64,000 nucleotides of DNA, from the NCBI RefSeq assembly GCF_024790395.1, contig NZ_JAJISC010000002.1:248001-312000 (forward strand), written 5' to 3'. Positions within the stretch are counted from its first letter, which is position 1; each line of letters starts with the position of its first letter. Below are positions 50,701 to 58,882 of this stretch, in pieces. The notes under the pieces are model-generated. The model had not been told where the DNA came from, did no database searches, and saw only the letters and a program-made list of their open reading frames with translations. A program made the translations under genes and the position numbers. This DNA comes from Halomonas dongshanensis (lineage in GTDB: Bacteria > Pseudomonadota > Gammaproteobacteria > Pseudomonadales > Halomonadaceae).

Positions 50701-51840
50701 TTACAGATATGTCCGCATGTATTCGGAGAGGCACAAAATGGACATTGCTTGCCCATAAGGCATTGATGTCAGAGGGATCTCCTTATAAAAATCGAGGGTG
50801 TCTCCCATGGCCGTTCCAAAGGAGACCTGCTCTAATTCACCTTCCGAATTGATATTATTAATGACGCCTTTCACCGCTTTTTCCGCGATACAAGCGTAGC
50901 TGGCATCGATGTAGCGCAGCCGTACAGCCTTGAGTAAGCCGTAAGCAAACCCGGCGGTTGCCGAAGCTTCTAGATAGGAGGTTTCATCGTTCAATATGGT
51001 ATGCCAGAGACCACTTTCCGATTGCCACTGAGCGAGGGCGTGTACCTGGGACTCCAGTATTTGGATCAAATGGCGACGGAATGCATCGTGCGCGGGTAGA
51101 TCGAGTAATTCGAGAAAATCAGGAATGACGATGGTCAGCCAGCTGTTGCCACGCGCCCACAAGGCATTGGCGTAATTGTGCCTACCTTCGAATGTCCAGC
51201 CATGGAACCAGGCACCGGTATGTTTATCCATCAAGTACTGAATATGCAGCAAGAACTGATATTTTGCTTCTTCGATATATTCAGGTCTATTCAACAACTG
51301 GCCAATCTTGGCGAGCGGCATCACGCTCATCATCAGCGTATCATCCCATAGCTGCTGATGGTTCTCGTTGTTGTAGACGATGTGCTGAAGGCCCCCTTTC
51401 TCGGTACGGGGCATATCGTACATGACCCACTCAGCCCACGTTTGGAGATAGGGCAGCCATGGTTTATGGCCTGTTTCTTCGTAGCGATAGGCGAGCGTCA
51501 GAAATGGGCATACGGTGTTCACGTTCTTGGTTGCCAAAGGCTCATCGAAGCGATCTTCGAACCACTTATCGATGATGGCTAGCGCTTCTTTATCTGCTGT
51601 CTGTTCATAATACTTGTAGATGCCATAAAGGCCGATGCCATGGGTCCACTCCCAGCCGGCCCATCCCTTGGTATCAATTGTTCGGCCATCGTCTAGGTGC
51701 AATAGATATTCGCCAGTCTGATCGTGGATGTTGATCAGGTTATGGATGTTGCTCTTTATAAGCTCGATGAGCTTTTTGCGCTCTATGAAGCGCTCTTTTT
51801 TTCTTAACAGCTCACTGTTTCTCACTTCGAATACCTGCAT
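50701..51840 (-). CDS. GH105 unsaturated rhamnogalacturonyl / glycuronyl hydrolase
   Basis: 379 residues, no signal peptide, so cytoplasmic. (alpha/alpha)6-barrel of the GH88/105 type: GWEWTHGIGLYGIYKYY, the catalytic Asp region NHQQLWDDTLMMSVMPLAKIG, GWTFEGRHNYANALWARGNSW and SYLEASATAGFAYGLLKA (second acid area). These enzymes hydrate the 4,5-double bond of unsaturated galacturonic acid linked to rhamnose or another sugar, releasing 5-keto-4-deoxyuronate. It sits between TRAP genes, next to kdgM, kduI and kduD, which fits uptake of lyase-derived pectin oligomers, for example from rhamnogalacturonan, whose rhamnose part could enter the rhamnose operon upstream. Confidence 0.88.
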   Translation of the reverse strand: MQVFEVRNSELLRKKERFIERKKLIELIKSNIHNLINIHDQTGEYLLHLDDGRTIDTKGWAGWEWTHGIGLYGIYKYYEQTADKEALAIIDKWFEDRFDEPLATKNVNTVCPFLTLAYRYEETGHKPWLPYLQTWAEWVMYDMPRTEKGGLQHIVYNNENHQQLWDDTLMMSVMPLAKIGQLLNRPEYIEEAKYQFLLHIQYLMDKHTGAWFHGWTFEGRHNYANALWARGNSWLTIVIPDFLELLDLPAHDAFRRHLIQILESQVHALAQWQSESGLWHTILNDETSYLEASATAGFAYGLLKAVRLRYIDASYACIAEKAVKGVINNINSEGELEQVSFGTAMGDTLDFYKEIPLTSMPYGQAMSILCLSEYMRTYL

Positions 51841-51869
51841 TTTTAATACTCCTATTACGAAAGATTAAT

Positions 51870-53168
51870 TTATAGTCCCATGATTCTGGGTAGAAAAAGC
51901 GTGATGCTAGGAACATACGTGATCAATAAAAGAGTTGCCATGATGACAAGGTAGAAAGGTAATAATGGGAGCAGTAAGTTTTCTACCTTTTCCTTGGCGA
52001 TGCCTGCTCCGACAAAAAGACCGGTGCCGACCGGTGGAGTGATGGTGCCAATGCAAAGGTTGAATACCATGACGATGCCAAAATGAACGGGGTCGACCCC
52101 AATCAAGTTGGTAATAGGGAGTAATATGGGAGTAAATATCAATATGGCAGGGCCGATATCCATGAAGCAGCCAATCACCAGTAGCATCAGGGTAATGACC
52201 AGTAAAACAATGACCGGATTTTCTGAAACGCCTAAAATGGTGCTGCTCAACGCTGCAGGAAGACCTGTGATCGACATGGCAAATGACATGGCGGCGGAAG
52301 CGGCCAGTAAGAACATGATGACGCCAGTGGTCTCTAGGGCTTTTATCAAGGATGCCAGGAACGCAGAAAAATTGATGGTCCGATAGATGCCAATAGTAAG
52401 CAACATGGTGTAAAGCACGGAAATGGCGGAGGCTTCAACGGCGGTGAATACCCCTAATACGATGCCGCCAATAATGATGACAATCAGTAATAAACTAGGC
52501 AATGCCTCCGCGATGACCTTTCTGACCGATGTGTTTCGTAAATCGATTTTGGTGGTATAACCACGCGCTTTCGCTATTAGGTAAGCAACCAGCATGCAGC
52601 CTATGCCCCATAATCCACCCGCGATGAGTCCTCCGGCGAAGAGTGCAGAGATAGAGGTACCACCACTGGCCAGCGCATACAGGATAAACGCCGTGGTAGG
52701 GGGGATGAGCATGCCAGTAGGCGCCGATGCAATATTGGCTGCTGCTGAAAAAGAGCGACTATAGCCTTCTCTTTCGCTCATGGGCACCATGACGCCACCA
52801 ATCGAGGTTGAAGCAGCAATCGCCGAGCCCGAAATAGCGCCAAACATCATGTTGCCGACGATATTCGTATGCGCCAAAGACCCCGGAATTCGTCCGCTAA
52901 AAAGCTTGGCAAAATTGACCAAGCGCAGCGCAATACCGCCATGGTTCATCAAGACACCGGACAGGATGAAAAAGGGGATGGCAAGTAGCGTAAAACTGTC
53001 CAGGCTGGATACCATCTTTTGCGCCGTTGTGAAAATAGCAATCTCCATTGGCAGCGCTATCAGAATCGTCGCCATCGATGAAACCGCAATGCAAATACCA
53101 ATGGGCGCGCCAATGATGAGTAAGACGAAAAAAGTTAAAATCAATAACAGGCCCGCATCTAGCATCAT
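51870..53168 (-). CDS. dctM: TRAP transporter large membrane subunit DctM (pectin-oligomer system)
   Basis: 432 residues, about 12 membrane segments. Motifs: AIPFFILSGVLMNHGGIALRL, NMMFGAISGSAIAASTSIGGVMVPM, MLIPPTTAFILYALASGG, IGCFMDIGPAILIFTPILLP and NLCIGTITPPVGTGLFVG. It overlaps the dctQ stop by 4 bases and is followed by the GH105 gene after 29 bases. It forms the channel of the second TRAP system in the window. Confidence 0.94.
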   Translation of the reverse strand: MMLDAGLLLILTFFVLLIIGAPIGICIAVSSMATILIALPMEIAIFTTAQKMVSSLDSFTLLAIPFFILSGVLMNHGGIALRLVNFAKLFSGRIPGSLAHTNIVGNMMFGAISGSAIAASTSIGGVMVPMSEREGYSRSFSAAANIASAPTGMLIPPTTAFILYALASGGTSISALFAGGLIAGGLWGIGCMLVAYLIAKARGYTTKIDLRNTSVRKVIAEALPSLLLIVIIIGGIVLGVFTAVEASAISVLYTMLLTIGIYRTINFSAFLASLIKALETTGVIMFLLAASAAMSFAMSITGLPAALSSTILGVSENPVIVLLVITLMLLVIGCFMDIGPAILIFTPILLPITNLIGVDPVHFGIVMVFNLCIGTITPPVGTGLFVGAGIAKEKVENLLLPLLPFYLVIMATLLLITYVPSITLFLPRIMGL

Positions 53169-53656
53169 AGCGTTATACTCCTTGTGGAAACCTTTTTCTT
53201 TATGATGAGAGCGCAGTTATTAAGGCAGTAGATGATAATTAATGCGCCTGAAACGGGAAGGGATAAATATAAATATCCTTTGGCAATACCAAGCAAGGGA
53301 TACATTTGCAACATGCTGTTGCTTGTGACTTTTACTCCTCCATAAATAAGCACGACTGTCGCAAAAAGAATGAAAAGTATCTCTGTCAGCACATCCGAGG
53401 CGACTTTCCAACGACCAGTAAGTCTATCGGTTAGTAGCGTCAGGCTAACGTGCTCCCTTTGCCCTACCACATAGGCAATAGCCAGCATAGATAACCATAC
53501 CAATGAAAACCTCAGCAGTGCTTCGGAAATAGTACTGGGGTTATTTAGTAAGTAGCGAGCGATTACTTGCCAACTGGCTACGCCCACCATGCTTATGAAA
53601 AGGAGGCAGCATAAATACTTTAAGACGAAATTCATGGCGGCGTGTATTCTTAGCAT
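53165..53656 (-). CDS. dctQ: TRAP transporter small membrane subunit DctQ (pectin-oligomer system)
   Basis: 163 residues, four membrane helices. DctQ signature: VIARYLLNNPSTISEALLRFSLVWLSMLAIAYVVGQREHVSLTLL split by small loops. It is the first gene of the minus-strand unit dctQ-dctM-GH105-dctP-isomerase. It starts just after terminators that end the kdgM transcript, so a promoter should lie in 53657-53741, although no clear KdgR box is visible there. Confidence 0.9.
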   Translation of the reverse strand: MLRIHAAMNFVLKYLCCLLFISMVGVASWQVIARYLLNNPSTISEALLRFSLVWLSMLAIAYVVGQREHVSLTLLTDRLTGRWKVASDVLTEILFILFATVVLIYGGVKVTSNSMLQMYPLLGIAKGYLYLSLPVSGALIIIYCLNNCALIIKKKVSTRSITL

Positions 53657-53673
53657 CTTGTTTCCTTGGTTTT

Positions 53674-53694
53674 TGAAAAAAAGCGGTGTCGCTT
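53674..53694 (-). terminator. Terminator after kdgM, second hairpin
   Basis: On the minus strand AAGCG-ACAC-CGCTT (53681-53694) is followed by a seven-T run (53676-53682 in complement). The stem is short but the T-run is strong. It follows a first hairpin at 53711-53731. Confidence 0.65.
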
Positions 53695-53710
53695 AAGTGG
53701 CCAAGGGCAA

Positions 53711-53731
53711 AAGGCATGGTGCCCATGCCTT
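53711..53731 (-). terminator. Terminator after kdgM, first hairpin
   Basis: AAGGCATGG (53711-53719) and CCATGCCTT (53723-53731) form a perfect 9-bp stem with a 3-base loop, 10 bases after the kdgM stop. Only TTTT follows on the minus strand. Confidence 0.65.
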
Positions 53732-53741
53732 CTGGTATTTT

Positions 53742-54482
53742 TTAGAATTTGTATTGATACCCTATCAGCCACGAACTATTGCGCTGACCAGGGTCGGTAG
53801 TTGCTTCGTCACTATTTCGATCACGCTGAACGTAGCCACCAAAAATAGTGTTGTTGGCATTTAGGTGATTGAACATCAAGAACTCCTGCTCGAAGTAGTC
53901 GCGATTTCCCGTGCCAAAATTCGGTGAGCTGTTTTCATGCTTGAAATGATAGTGAGGATTATAGAGAAGCTCCCAATTCTCGTTAATGTTATAAGTAGCG
54001 TATAAATCGATACGCCCAGCGCGACTTTCTATGGCTGTTTCATGAGTGGTGTCATGCTCGTATCGATAGCGCCCAGCCAGTCCCCAGCCGTCCCCTCGGT
54101 ATCCTAGCCTTACGCCAGCCAGAGCGCGCGTTACGTTGGAACGAAATTTAGCGCCGACCTGCGGCGTCAGTGACCAGCGTTCATCTGCGTCTAGCTGAAT
54201 CCTAGGAAAGGAGTAGTTGACGAATGCCTCATCGTGCTTGGGCCATCCACTGTCATGAACGCCATCCTGCCAAAACCAGGATTTTTCGAACATTAATGAA
54301 GATGAATCATCGAACACACGAGTAATCGCTATTTTAGGCAGCGTAAGCGCATGGTCGTTAGTCGTTTGCTCCAGCTTCATGGTTAGAATGTTATCGGCTG
54401 CCCAAGCGGGTAGGGCTAACGAAAATGCGGTGCATGTAACAGCTAAGCTCGATGCCTGCACCACCCGATAAAATGCTTTCAT
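53742..54482 (-). CDS. kdgM: KdgM-family oligogalacturonate-specific porin
   Basis: 246 residues from ATG 54482 (GGTGGAGAAG upstream). Signal peptide MKAFYRVVQASSLAVTCTAF... to AWA/ADN. The mature protein alternates aromatic and charged beta-strands and ends in the outer-membrane signature GYQYKF. Strand motifs such as GVRLGYRGDGWGLAGRYRYEH, LYATYNINENWELLYNPHYHF and the final SWLIGYQYKF are typical of KdgM, a monomeric 12-strand channel with arginine-lined pore for anionic pectin oligomers. It has its own transcript, with a KdgR-like box 108 bases upstream, and is divergent from kdgR. Confidence 0.88.
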   Translation of the reverse strand: MKAFYRVVQASSLAVTCTAFSLALPAWAADNILTMKLEQTTNDHALTLPKIAITRVFDDSSSLMFEKSWFWQDGVHDSGWPKHDEAFVNYSFPRIQLDADERWSLTPQVGAKFRSNVTRALAGVRLGYRGDGWGLAGRYRYEHDTTHETAIESRAGRIDLYATYNINENWELLYNPHYHFKHENSSPNFGTGNRDYFEQEFLMFNHLNANNTIFGGYVQRDRNSDEATTDPGQRNSSWLIGYQYKF

Positions 54483-54589
54483 ATCTTCTCCACCGTTGTT
54501 TTTTATTCGTTTTGTATGCCTTGAAAGCCGAGTGCTCTCTTTGTTGGTCTCAAAGTGCAAATTAAATGTACCAATGTGCCTATAAAAAT

Positions 54590-54602
54590 GAAACGATGTT
54601 TC
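54590..54602. promoter_or_regulatory. KdgR-like operator between kdgM and kdgR
   Basis: GAAAC-GAT-GTTTC, a perfect 13-base palindrome within AAATGAAACGATGTTTCTTT. It closely resembles the KdgR box of pectinolytic enterobacteria (AAATGAAACATTGTTTCATTT-type). It lies 108 bases upstream of kdgM and 131 upstream of kdgR. Confidence 0.78.
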
Positions 54603-54732
54603 TTTTATACTTTAGTCGCTTTTTTTATTAACCGGCTAAGGGAGTGAGCGAGCGTATGCGCTAGCAATCCTTGTTTTTTTGCGATAAATTCAGACCGATA
54701 GTCCAATTTTTGTGAAACGAGGGTCGATAGGT

Positions 54733-55530
54733 ATGGCCGCTTCTCAGAAGCCTGATAACGTAGCCGCCGTAATGAAGGTGTTCGCAATTCTGGAGGGGCT
54801 TGCCGAGCAGCCGAATATCGGTCTTTCGGAGCTGTCTCAGCGCTCGCTCACCTCGAAGAGTACGGCCTATAGGTTTTTACAAACCATGAAAGAGCTGGGT
54901 TATGTATCCCAGGATGAGGAGTCGGAGAAGTATGCGCTAACGCTCAAGCTCTTTGAGCTGGGGGGGGCGGCCCTTGAGCATGTGGATCTGATTTCATTGG
55001 CCAATATAGAGATGCGCAAGCTTTCTGATCAGACCCATGAGGCGATTCATCTAGGTGCATTGGACGAAGATGGTCAGCATATCGTCTATCTCCACAAATA
55101 TGATTCGCAGTTCAATTTGTGTATGAACTCACGCGTAGGCCGTCGAAGTCCGGTGTACTCGACATCGATGGGTAAGACATTACTTGCTTGGATGGCTCCG
55201 GACAGAGCGCAAGAGATCCTTGCCAATACGCAGTTTGTTGCCAAAACAAAGCACACGCTGACCAGTGCGAAACAGGTGTTGGATGAGCTTTCTGATATCC
55301 GCCATGAAGGTGTTGCTGAAGACAGAGAGGAGGCCGAACTGGGCGTGCGCTGCTTATCGGTTCCAGTGTTTGATCGTTTCGGTCAGGCAATTGCTGCCTT
55401 GAGCCTATCCTTCCCAGTCGTTCGTTATGATGAGCAAAAACGCGATGAGTATGTGGCATTGCTTTTTGATGCAGGAACGCGAATCTCTTCAGGGCTAGGT
55501 TTTCACGACTATCCATTTCCTCGTTCTTAA
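54733..55530 (+). CDS. kdgR: IclR-family repressor KdgR
   Basis: 265 residues from ATG 54733 (GAGGG 9 bases upstream; a GTG start at 54712 is possible). It follows E. coli/Dickeya KdgR closely: SSVLKVF-like AAVMKVFAILEGLAEQ, IGLSELSQRSLTSKSTAYRFLQTMKELGYVSQ (HTH), SEKYALTLKLFELG, EAIHLGALDEDGQHIVYLHK, GRRSPVYSTSMGKTLLAW, GVRCLSVPVFDRFG and GLGFHDYPF at the end. KdgR represses pectin-breakdown genes and is released by 2-keto-3-deoxygluconate, which KduD produces. It is divergent from kdgM and convergent with kduD. Confidence 0.94.
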   Translation: MAASQKPDNVAAVMKVFAILEGLAEQPNIGLSELSQRSLTSKSTAYRFLQTMKELGYVSQDEESEKYALTLKLFELGGAALEHVDLISLANIEMRKLSDQTHEAIHLGALDEDGQHIVYLHKYDSQFNLCMNSRVGRRSPVYSTSMGKTLLAWMAPDRAQEILANTQFVAKTKHTLTSAKQVLDELSDIRHEGVAEDREEAELGVRCLSVPVFDRFGQAIAALSLSFPVVRYDEQKRDEYVALLFDAGTRISSGLGFHDYPFPRS

Positions 55531-55571
55531 AAGAACCAGGAATAGTCCCAATAGCATAGCCCCAAGAGCAT

Positions 55572-55603
55572 AGGCGCCAAACGCAAGTGTTGGCGCCTTT
55601 TTT
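55572..55603 (+). terminator. Intrinsic terminator between kdgR and kduD
   Basis: AGGCGCCAA (55572-55580) and TTGGCGCCT (55590-55598) form a perfect 9-bp stem with a 9-base loop, followed by TTTTTT. It ends kdgR; the symmetric stem could also serve the converging kduD transcript. Confidence 0.88.
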
Positions 55604-55605
55604 GT

Positions 55606-56367
55606 TTAACGGGCTAGCCAACCTCCATCGACGGCAAGAGTATGTCCTTGAACGTAATTCGATGCGTCTGAGGCAAGAAAAATGGCCGCTCCAGCAATAT
55701 CGTCAGGCGTTCCCCACTCACCTGCCGGAATGCGGGCTAGAATCTCTCGGCTTCGTTCGGGATCGTTACGCAGTGCTTCGGTATTGTTGGTCGCCATATA
55801 GCCCGGCGCGATTGCATTGACATTGATTCCTCGAGACGCCCACTCGTTTGCTAATAGTCGAGTCAGCCCCAGAACACCGCTTTTAGAAGCGGTATAGGAG
55901 GGCACGCGAATGCCTCCCTGGAAGGAAAGCATTGATGCAATATTGATGATTTTTCCGCGACGTTTTTTCGTAATGCAGGCTCGAGCAAAAGCTTGAGACA
56001 GAAAGAAGACGCTCTTGAGATTCACATCGATCACGTCGTCCCAGTCCTTTTCAGTGAACTCCAACGCATTTTCTCGACGGATAGTGCCAGCATTGTTGAT
56101 CAGTATATCAATGTTGCCAAAATGCTCTTCGGCTTGCTGAATAATGGAGGAGAAGGCAGCGGTGTTGCCCAGCTCTGTTTGAAGCGATAAGAACTTGACC
56201 CCTTGGGCTTCGACGCGTTTCTGTGTTTCATCGGCTGAGCGACGGTTCACGCCCACGATGTGGCAGCCTGCGCAAGCCAATCCCAGCGCCATTCCTTGAC
56301 CCAAGCCCGTATTGCAGCCAGTAATAATGGCGACCTTGCCGCTTAAATCGAATAGGTTACTGCTCAT
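55606..56367 (-). CDS. kduD: 2-dehydro-3-deoxy-D-gluconate 5-dehydrogenase KduD
   Basis: 253 residues from ATG 56367 (AGGAG upstream), exactly the length of E. coli KduD. Short-chain dehydrogenase: ITGCNTGLGQGMALGLACAG (cofactor), NNAGTIRRENALEFTEKDWDDVIDVNLKSVFFLSQA, SMLSFQGG, YTASKSGVLGLTR (Tyr, Lys) and NAIAPGYMATNNTEALR. It reduces 2,5-diketo-3-deoxygluconate to 2-keto-3-deoxygluconate with NADH. It follows kduI by 14 bases. Neither KdgK nor Eda, which would finish the pathway, is in the window. Confidence 0.95.
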   Translation of the reverse strand: MSSNLFDLSGKVAIITGCNTGLGQGMALGLACAGCHIVGVNRRSADETQKRVEAQGVKFLSLQTELGNTAAFSSIIQQAEEHFGNIDILINNAGTIRRENALEFTEKDWDDVIDVNLKSVFFLSQAFARACITKKRRGKIINIASMLSFQGGIRVPSYTASKSGVLGLTRLLANEWASRGINVNAIAPGYMATNNTEALRNDPERSREILARIPAGEWGTPDDIAGAAIFLASDASNYVQGHTLAVDGGWLAR

Positions 56368-56381
56368 GTCGGCTCCTGAAT

Positions 56382-57218
56382 TTAGCGAAGCTCTTCCATC
56401 GGGATATGGTCCATATCGGAGAACGTCTGATTTTCGCCCGCCATGGCCCAGATAAAGGTATAGCGGCCGGTGCCGACGCCAGAGTGTATTGACCAACTGG
56501 GTGAGAGTGCGACTTGACGATTACGTACCACCAGGTGCCGCGTTTCCTGAGGTTCACCCATCATATGGAAAACGACGCTGTCGTCGGCCATATCGAAATA
56601 GAAATAGGCCTCCATCCGGCGCTCATGAGTGTGGCAGGGCATGGTATTCCACAGGCTACCTTCCTCCAAGCGTGTCATACCCATCAACAGTTGGCAGGTG
56701 GGCAATACGTCTGGGACGAAATATTTGTAGATGGTGCGTTCATTGCTGTTCGAGGCACTGCCAAGCGTTTGTGGGGAGGCCTCCGATAGCGTGACTTTGC
56801 GCGTGGGATACTTTTGATGCGCTGGCGTGCAGCAAATGTAAAACGCTGCTGGGTCTGCGGAGTCACTACTTTCAAACTGAATATCGCGGCTTTCTTTGCC
56901 TATATATAACCCTTCATGAGTCGCAACTTCATAGCGCGTCCCGTCGACGGTGATGCTCCCAGGGCCACCGATATTGATCGTGCCTAACTCACGGCGCTCG
57001 AGAAAATAGTCTGTGCCCGTATGTTGACACATGGACGTCGTGATGGGGACTGGTTTATCGATAGGCAACGCCCCCCCAACGATCAATCTATCGAGGTGAC
57101 TATAAGTGATGTTCAATTCATTGTTTTTAAAAATTTTTTCAATCAAAAACTGGTCGCGTAAACCTTGGGTGTCTAATTGCTTAGCGTGCTCGCTATGAAT
57201 GGCTTGACGAAATTCCAC
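56382..57218 (-). CDS. kduI: 5-keto-4-deoxyuronate isomerase KduI
   Basis: 278 residues from a GTG start at 57218 (GGAG 6 bases upstream), exactly the E. coli KduI length; an ATG 25 codons upstream (57293) would read through the operator and is rejected. It isomerises 5-keto-4-deoxyuronate, made from unsaturated galacturonate, to 2,5-diketo-3-deoxygluconate. KduI motifs: [54 protein letters not shown] [21 protein letters not shown] and the metal site [16 protein letters not shown], then [19 protein letters not shown] KdgR-like box lies 33-45 bases upstream. Confidence 0.95.
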   Translation of the reverse strand: MEFRQAIHSEHAKQLDTQGLRDQFLIEKIFKNNELNITYSHLDRLIVGGALPIDKPVPITTSMCQHTGTDYFLERRELGTINIGGPGSITVDGTRYEVATHEGLYIGKESRDIQFESSDSADPAAFYICCTPAHQKYPTRKVTLSEASPQTLGSASNSNERTIYKYFVPDVLPTCQLLMGMTRLEEGSLWNTMPCHTHERRMEAYFYFDMADDSVVFHMMGEPQETRHLVVRNRQVALSPSWSIHSGVGTGRYTFIWAMAGENQTFSDMDHIPMEELR

Positions 57219-57587
57219 GGCAATCTCCAAATCGCTGTTTTCATTTATTAGAAATGACGTTTCAAAAATATCAATGAAGTCGCCAAATTTCAAGCAAGCG
57301 TATTTCTGAAGAACGCTGACTCTGGCTAATATTCAGCTGAGTATTTTGAAGAAGGGAGCTGATCTAGACGTCGAGAAAGGTGAATGCATCAGTAAACTTT
57401 TAGAAAGACAACCGTGCTAATGATGAGAAAGGCGAGGACGCCTTTTAAGAGTCGCCCTAATTGCTATCGAAGGTCGAGCGATGGGTATAGTGCCGTGAGC
57501 AGACGATCTCTGCATATGGTGCGGGTGGCCTCGGAACCCATTCCGCACCAGTACATGCTCTATTACGCTGTCTTGGTTTAAAAAAGC
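57219..57587. other. Intergenic region upstream of kduI
   Basis: 369 bases between kduI and the end of the chromate-transporter pair. It holds the kduI promoter with a KdgR-like box (57251-57263). No gene or clear terminator for the chromate unit was recognised. Confidence 0.5.
57251..57263. promoter_or_regulatory. KdgR-like operator upstream of kduI
   Basis: GAAAT-GAC-GTTTC on the plus strand (GAAAC-GTC-ATTTC on the coding strand), one mismatch from a perfect palindrome, with flanking T/A runs as in KdgR boxes. It lies 33 bases upstream of the kduI GTG start. Confidence 0.7.
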
Positions 57588-58118
57588 CTATCCCAGTAAC
57601 ACCCCGCCATATACAAGCGCTGCCACCACCACGAAGGCCGGGTGCACCTTGAAACGGAGCAGTGCCAGAGCGGCGACCACGCCGATGATGGCGGTGTGTA
57701 GCCAGCCGCTGGTCGAGACTCCTTCGAGCAAGAAACTCAGCGTCAGCCACGCCATCATCATGGCGATGACCGGGCGTACCCACTGGCTCATCCGCTTGAC
57801 CCGTGGCGAGTCGCGGTGGCGGTATAAAAGCCCCAGGGCCGCCACCATCAGTATCAGCGAGGGGACTACCGTTGCCATGACGGCCACGGCGGCGCCGCCT
57901 ATGCCCGCCACCTCATAGCCCACGTAACCTGCCATCTTGGTGGCAATGGGGCTGGGCAGTGCATTACCCAGTGCCAACGTTTCGGCAAAGGCCTGCGAGC
58001 TCATCCAGCCATAGCGTCCAACCACTTCCGCTTCGATCAAGGGTATGATGGCAGGGCCGCCGCCGTAGCCGATGATGTTGGGAATGAAAAAGGCGAGAAA
58101 TAGCTCCCAGTAAATCAT
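57588..58118 (-). CDS. Chromate transporter ChrA, second half (CHR domain protein)
   Basis: 176 residues from ATG 58118 (AAGGAG site), one CHR domain with about 5-6 membrane segments: FFIPNIIGYGGGPAIIPLIEAEVV (GGGPA motif), TLALGNALPSPIATKMAGYVGYEVAG and a hydrophobic C-terminus. It overlaps the preceding CHR gene by 4 bases. Short-chain ChrA proteins work as a pair that corresponds to the two halves of long ChrA and export chromate or related anions. Confidence 0.88.
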   Translation of the reverse strand: MIYWELFLAFFIPNIIGYGGGPAIIPLIEAEVVGRYGWMSSQAFAETLALGNALPSPIATKMAGYVGYEVAGIGGAAVAVMATVVPSLILMVAALGLLYRHRDSPRVKRMSQWVRPVIAMMMAWLTLSFLLEGVSTSGWLHTAIIGVVAALALLRFKVHPAFVVVAALVYGGVLLG

Positions 58119-58690
58119 GTCGGCTCCTTGGCGTTTATTTGGCTGGCTTTTTTCTTTGCTTTGCCGGGGCCGATCAGCGCACCGATCAAAAGAGCACCGA
58201 TGATGAAGCCAGGGTGAATCCCGAGCCAGTAGATCAGCGCGCCGGAGACGATGGCGATCAGCCCGCTTAGCCACCAGCCGAGCGATGCGCGCGATTTATC
58301 GAAGAAGTCCCAGGTGAGCTGCGCCATCATGATCATGACCACGGGAACGACGGCCTGGCCCATGCCGCGAATCCAGGCGACGTCGCGATAGCGGCTGAAA
58401 ACGCCGAGCATGGCGATCATCGCCACGATCATCGGCAGCGTAACGGCGACGACCGATACGACGAGTCCTGCTGTGCCTGCCACGCGGTAACCGATATAGC
58501 CCGGCATCTTGGTGGCGATGGGGCCGGGGAGGGTGTTACCGATGGCAAGAATGTCGGCGAACTCCTCGTCGGTGAGCCAGCCGTGGCGGGTAACGGCTTC
58601 CGCGTGTACCAGCGGCAACATCGAGGGGCCGCCGCCGAAACCGAAGATGCCGACACGGAAAAAGGACCAGAAAAGCGCAGAGAGCCTCAT
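58115..58690 (-). CDS. Chromate transporter ChrA, first half (CHR domain protein)
   Basis: 191 residues, one CHR domain: FWSFFRVGIFGFGGGPSMLPLVHAEAV (FGFGGGP motif), ILAIGNTLPGPIATKMPGYIGYRVAG and about 5-6 membrane helices, with a basic end KAKKKASQINAK. It is first of the two-gene unit. The homology between the two genes across the GGGP and LGN/IGN-x-LP-x-PIATKM-x-GY segments shows an old tandem duplication. Export of chromate is the family role. Confidence 0.88.
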   Translation of the reverse strand: MRLSALFWSFFRVGIFGFGGGPSMLPLVHAEAVTRHGWLTDEEFADILAIGNTLPGPIATKMPGYIGYRVAGTAGLVVSVVAVTLPMIVAMIAMLGVFSRYRDVAWIRGMGQAVVPVVMIMMAQLTWDFFDKSRASLGWWLSGLIAIVSGALIYWLGIHPGFIIGALLIGALIGPGKAKKKASQINAKEPT

Positions 58691-58882
58691 GAGCGGTACT
58701 CTCCATGCAGTAGATAGCGAGTCATGGGAAGGGCTTCCAATCGTTGATGATTAAAAAAATCGATTATTGTGGCGGAAATAGAACATAGCCGGCGATCGAA
58801 AGCAACGCTGGCCCAAGCCAAGTGCAAAAAGCATCAATCAATAATTTATTGGATAGTATGACGGGTCAGGAAAGGAGTCTGT

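Noticed and set aside
57457..57783. 108-codon minus-strand frame overlapping the end of the chromate-transporter gene
   Set aside because: Arginine/glycine-rich out-of-frame translation overlapping a clear CHR-domain gene; no ribosome site.
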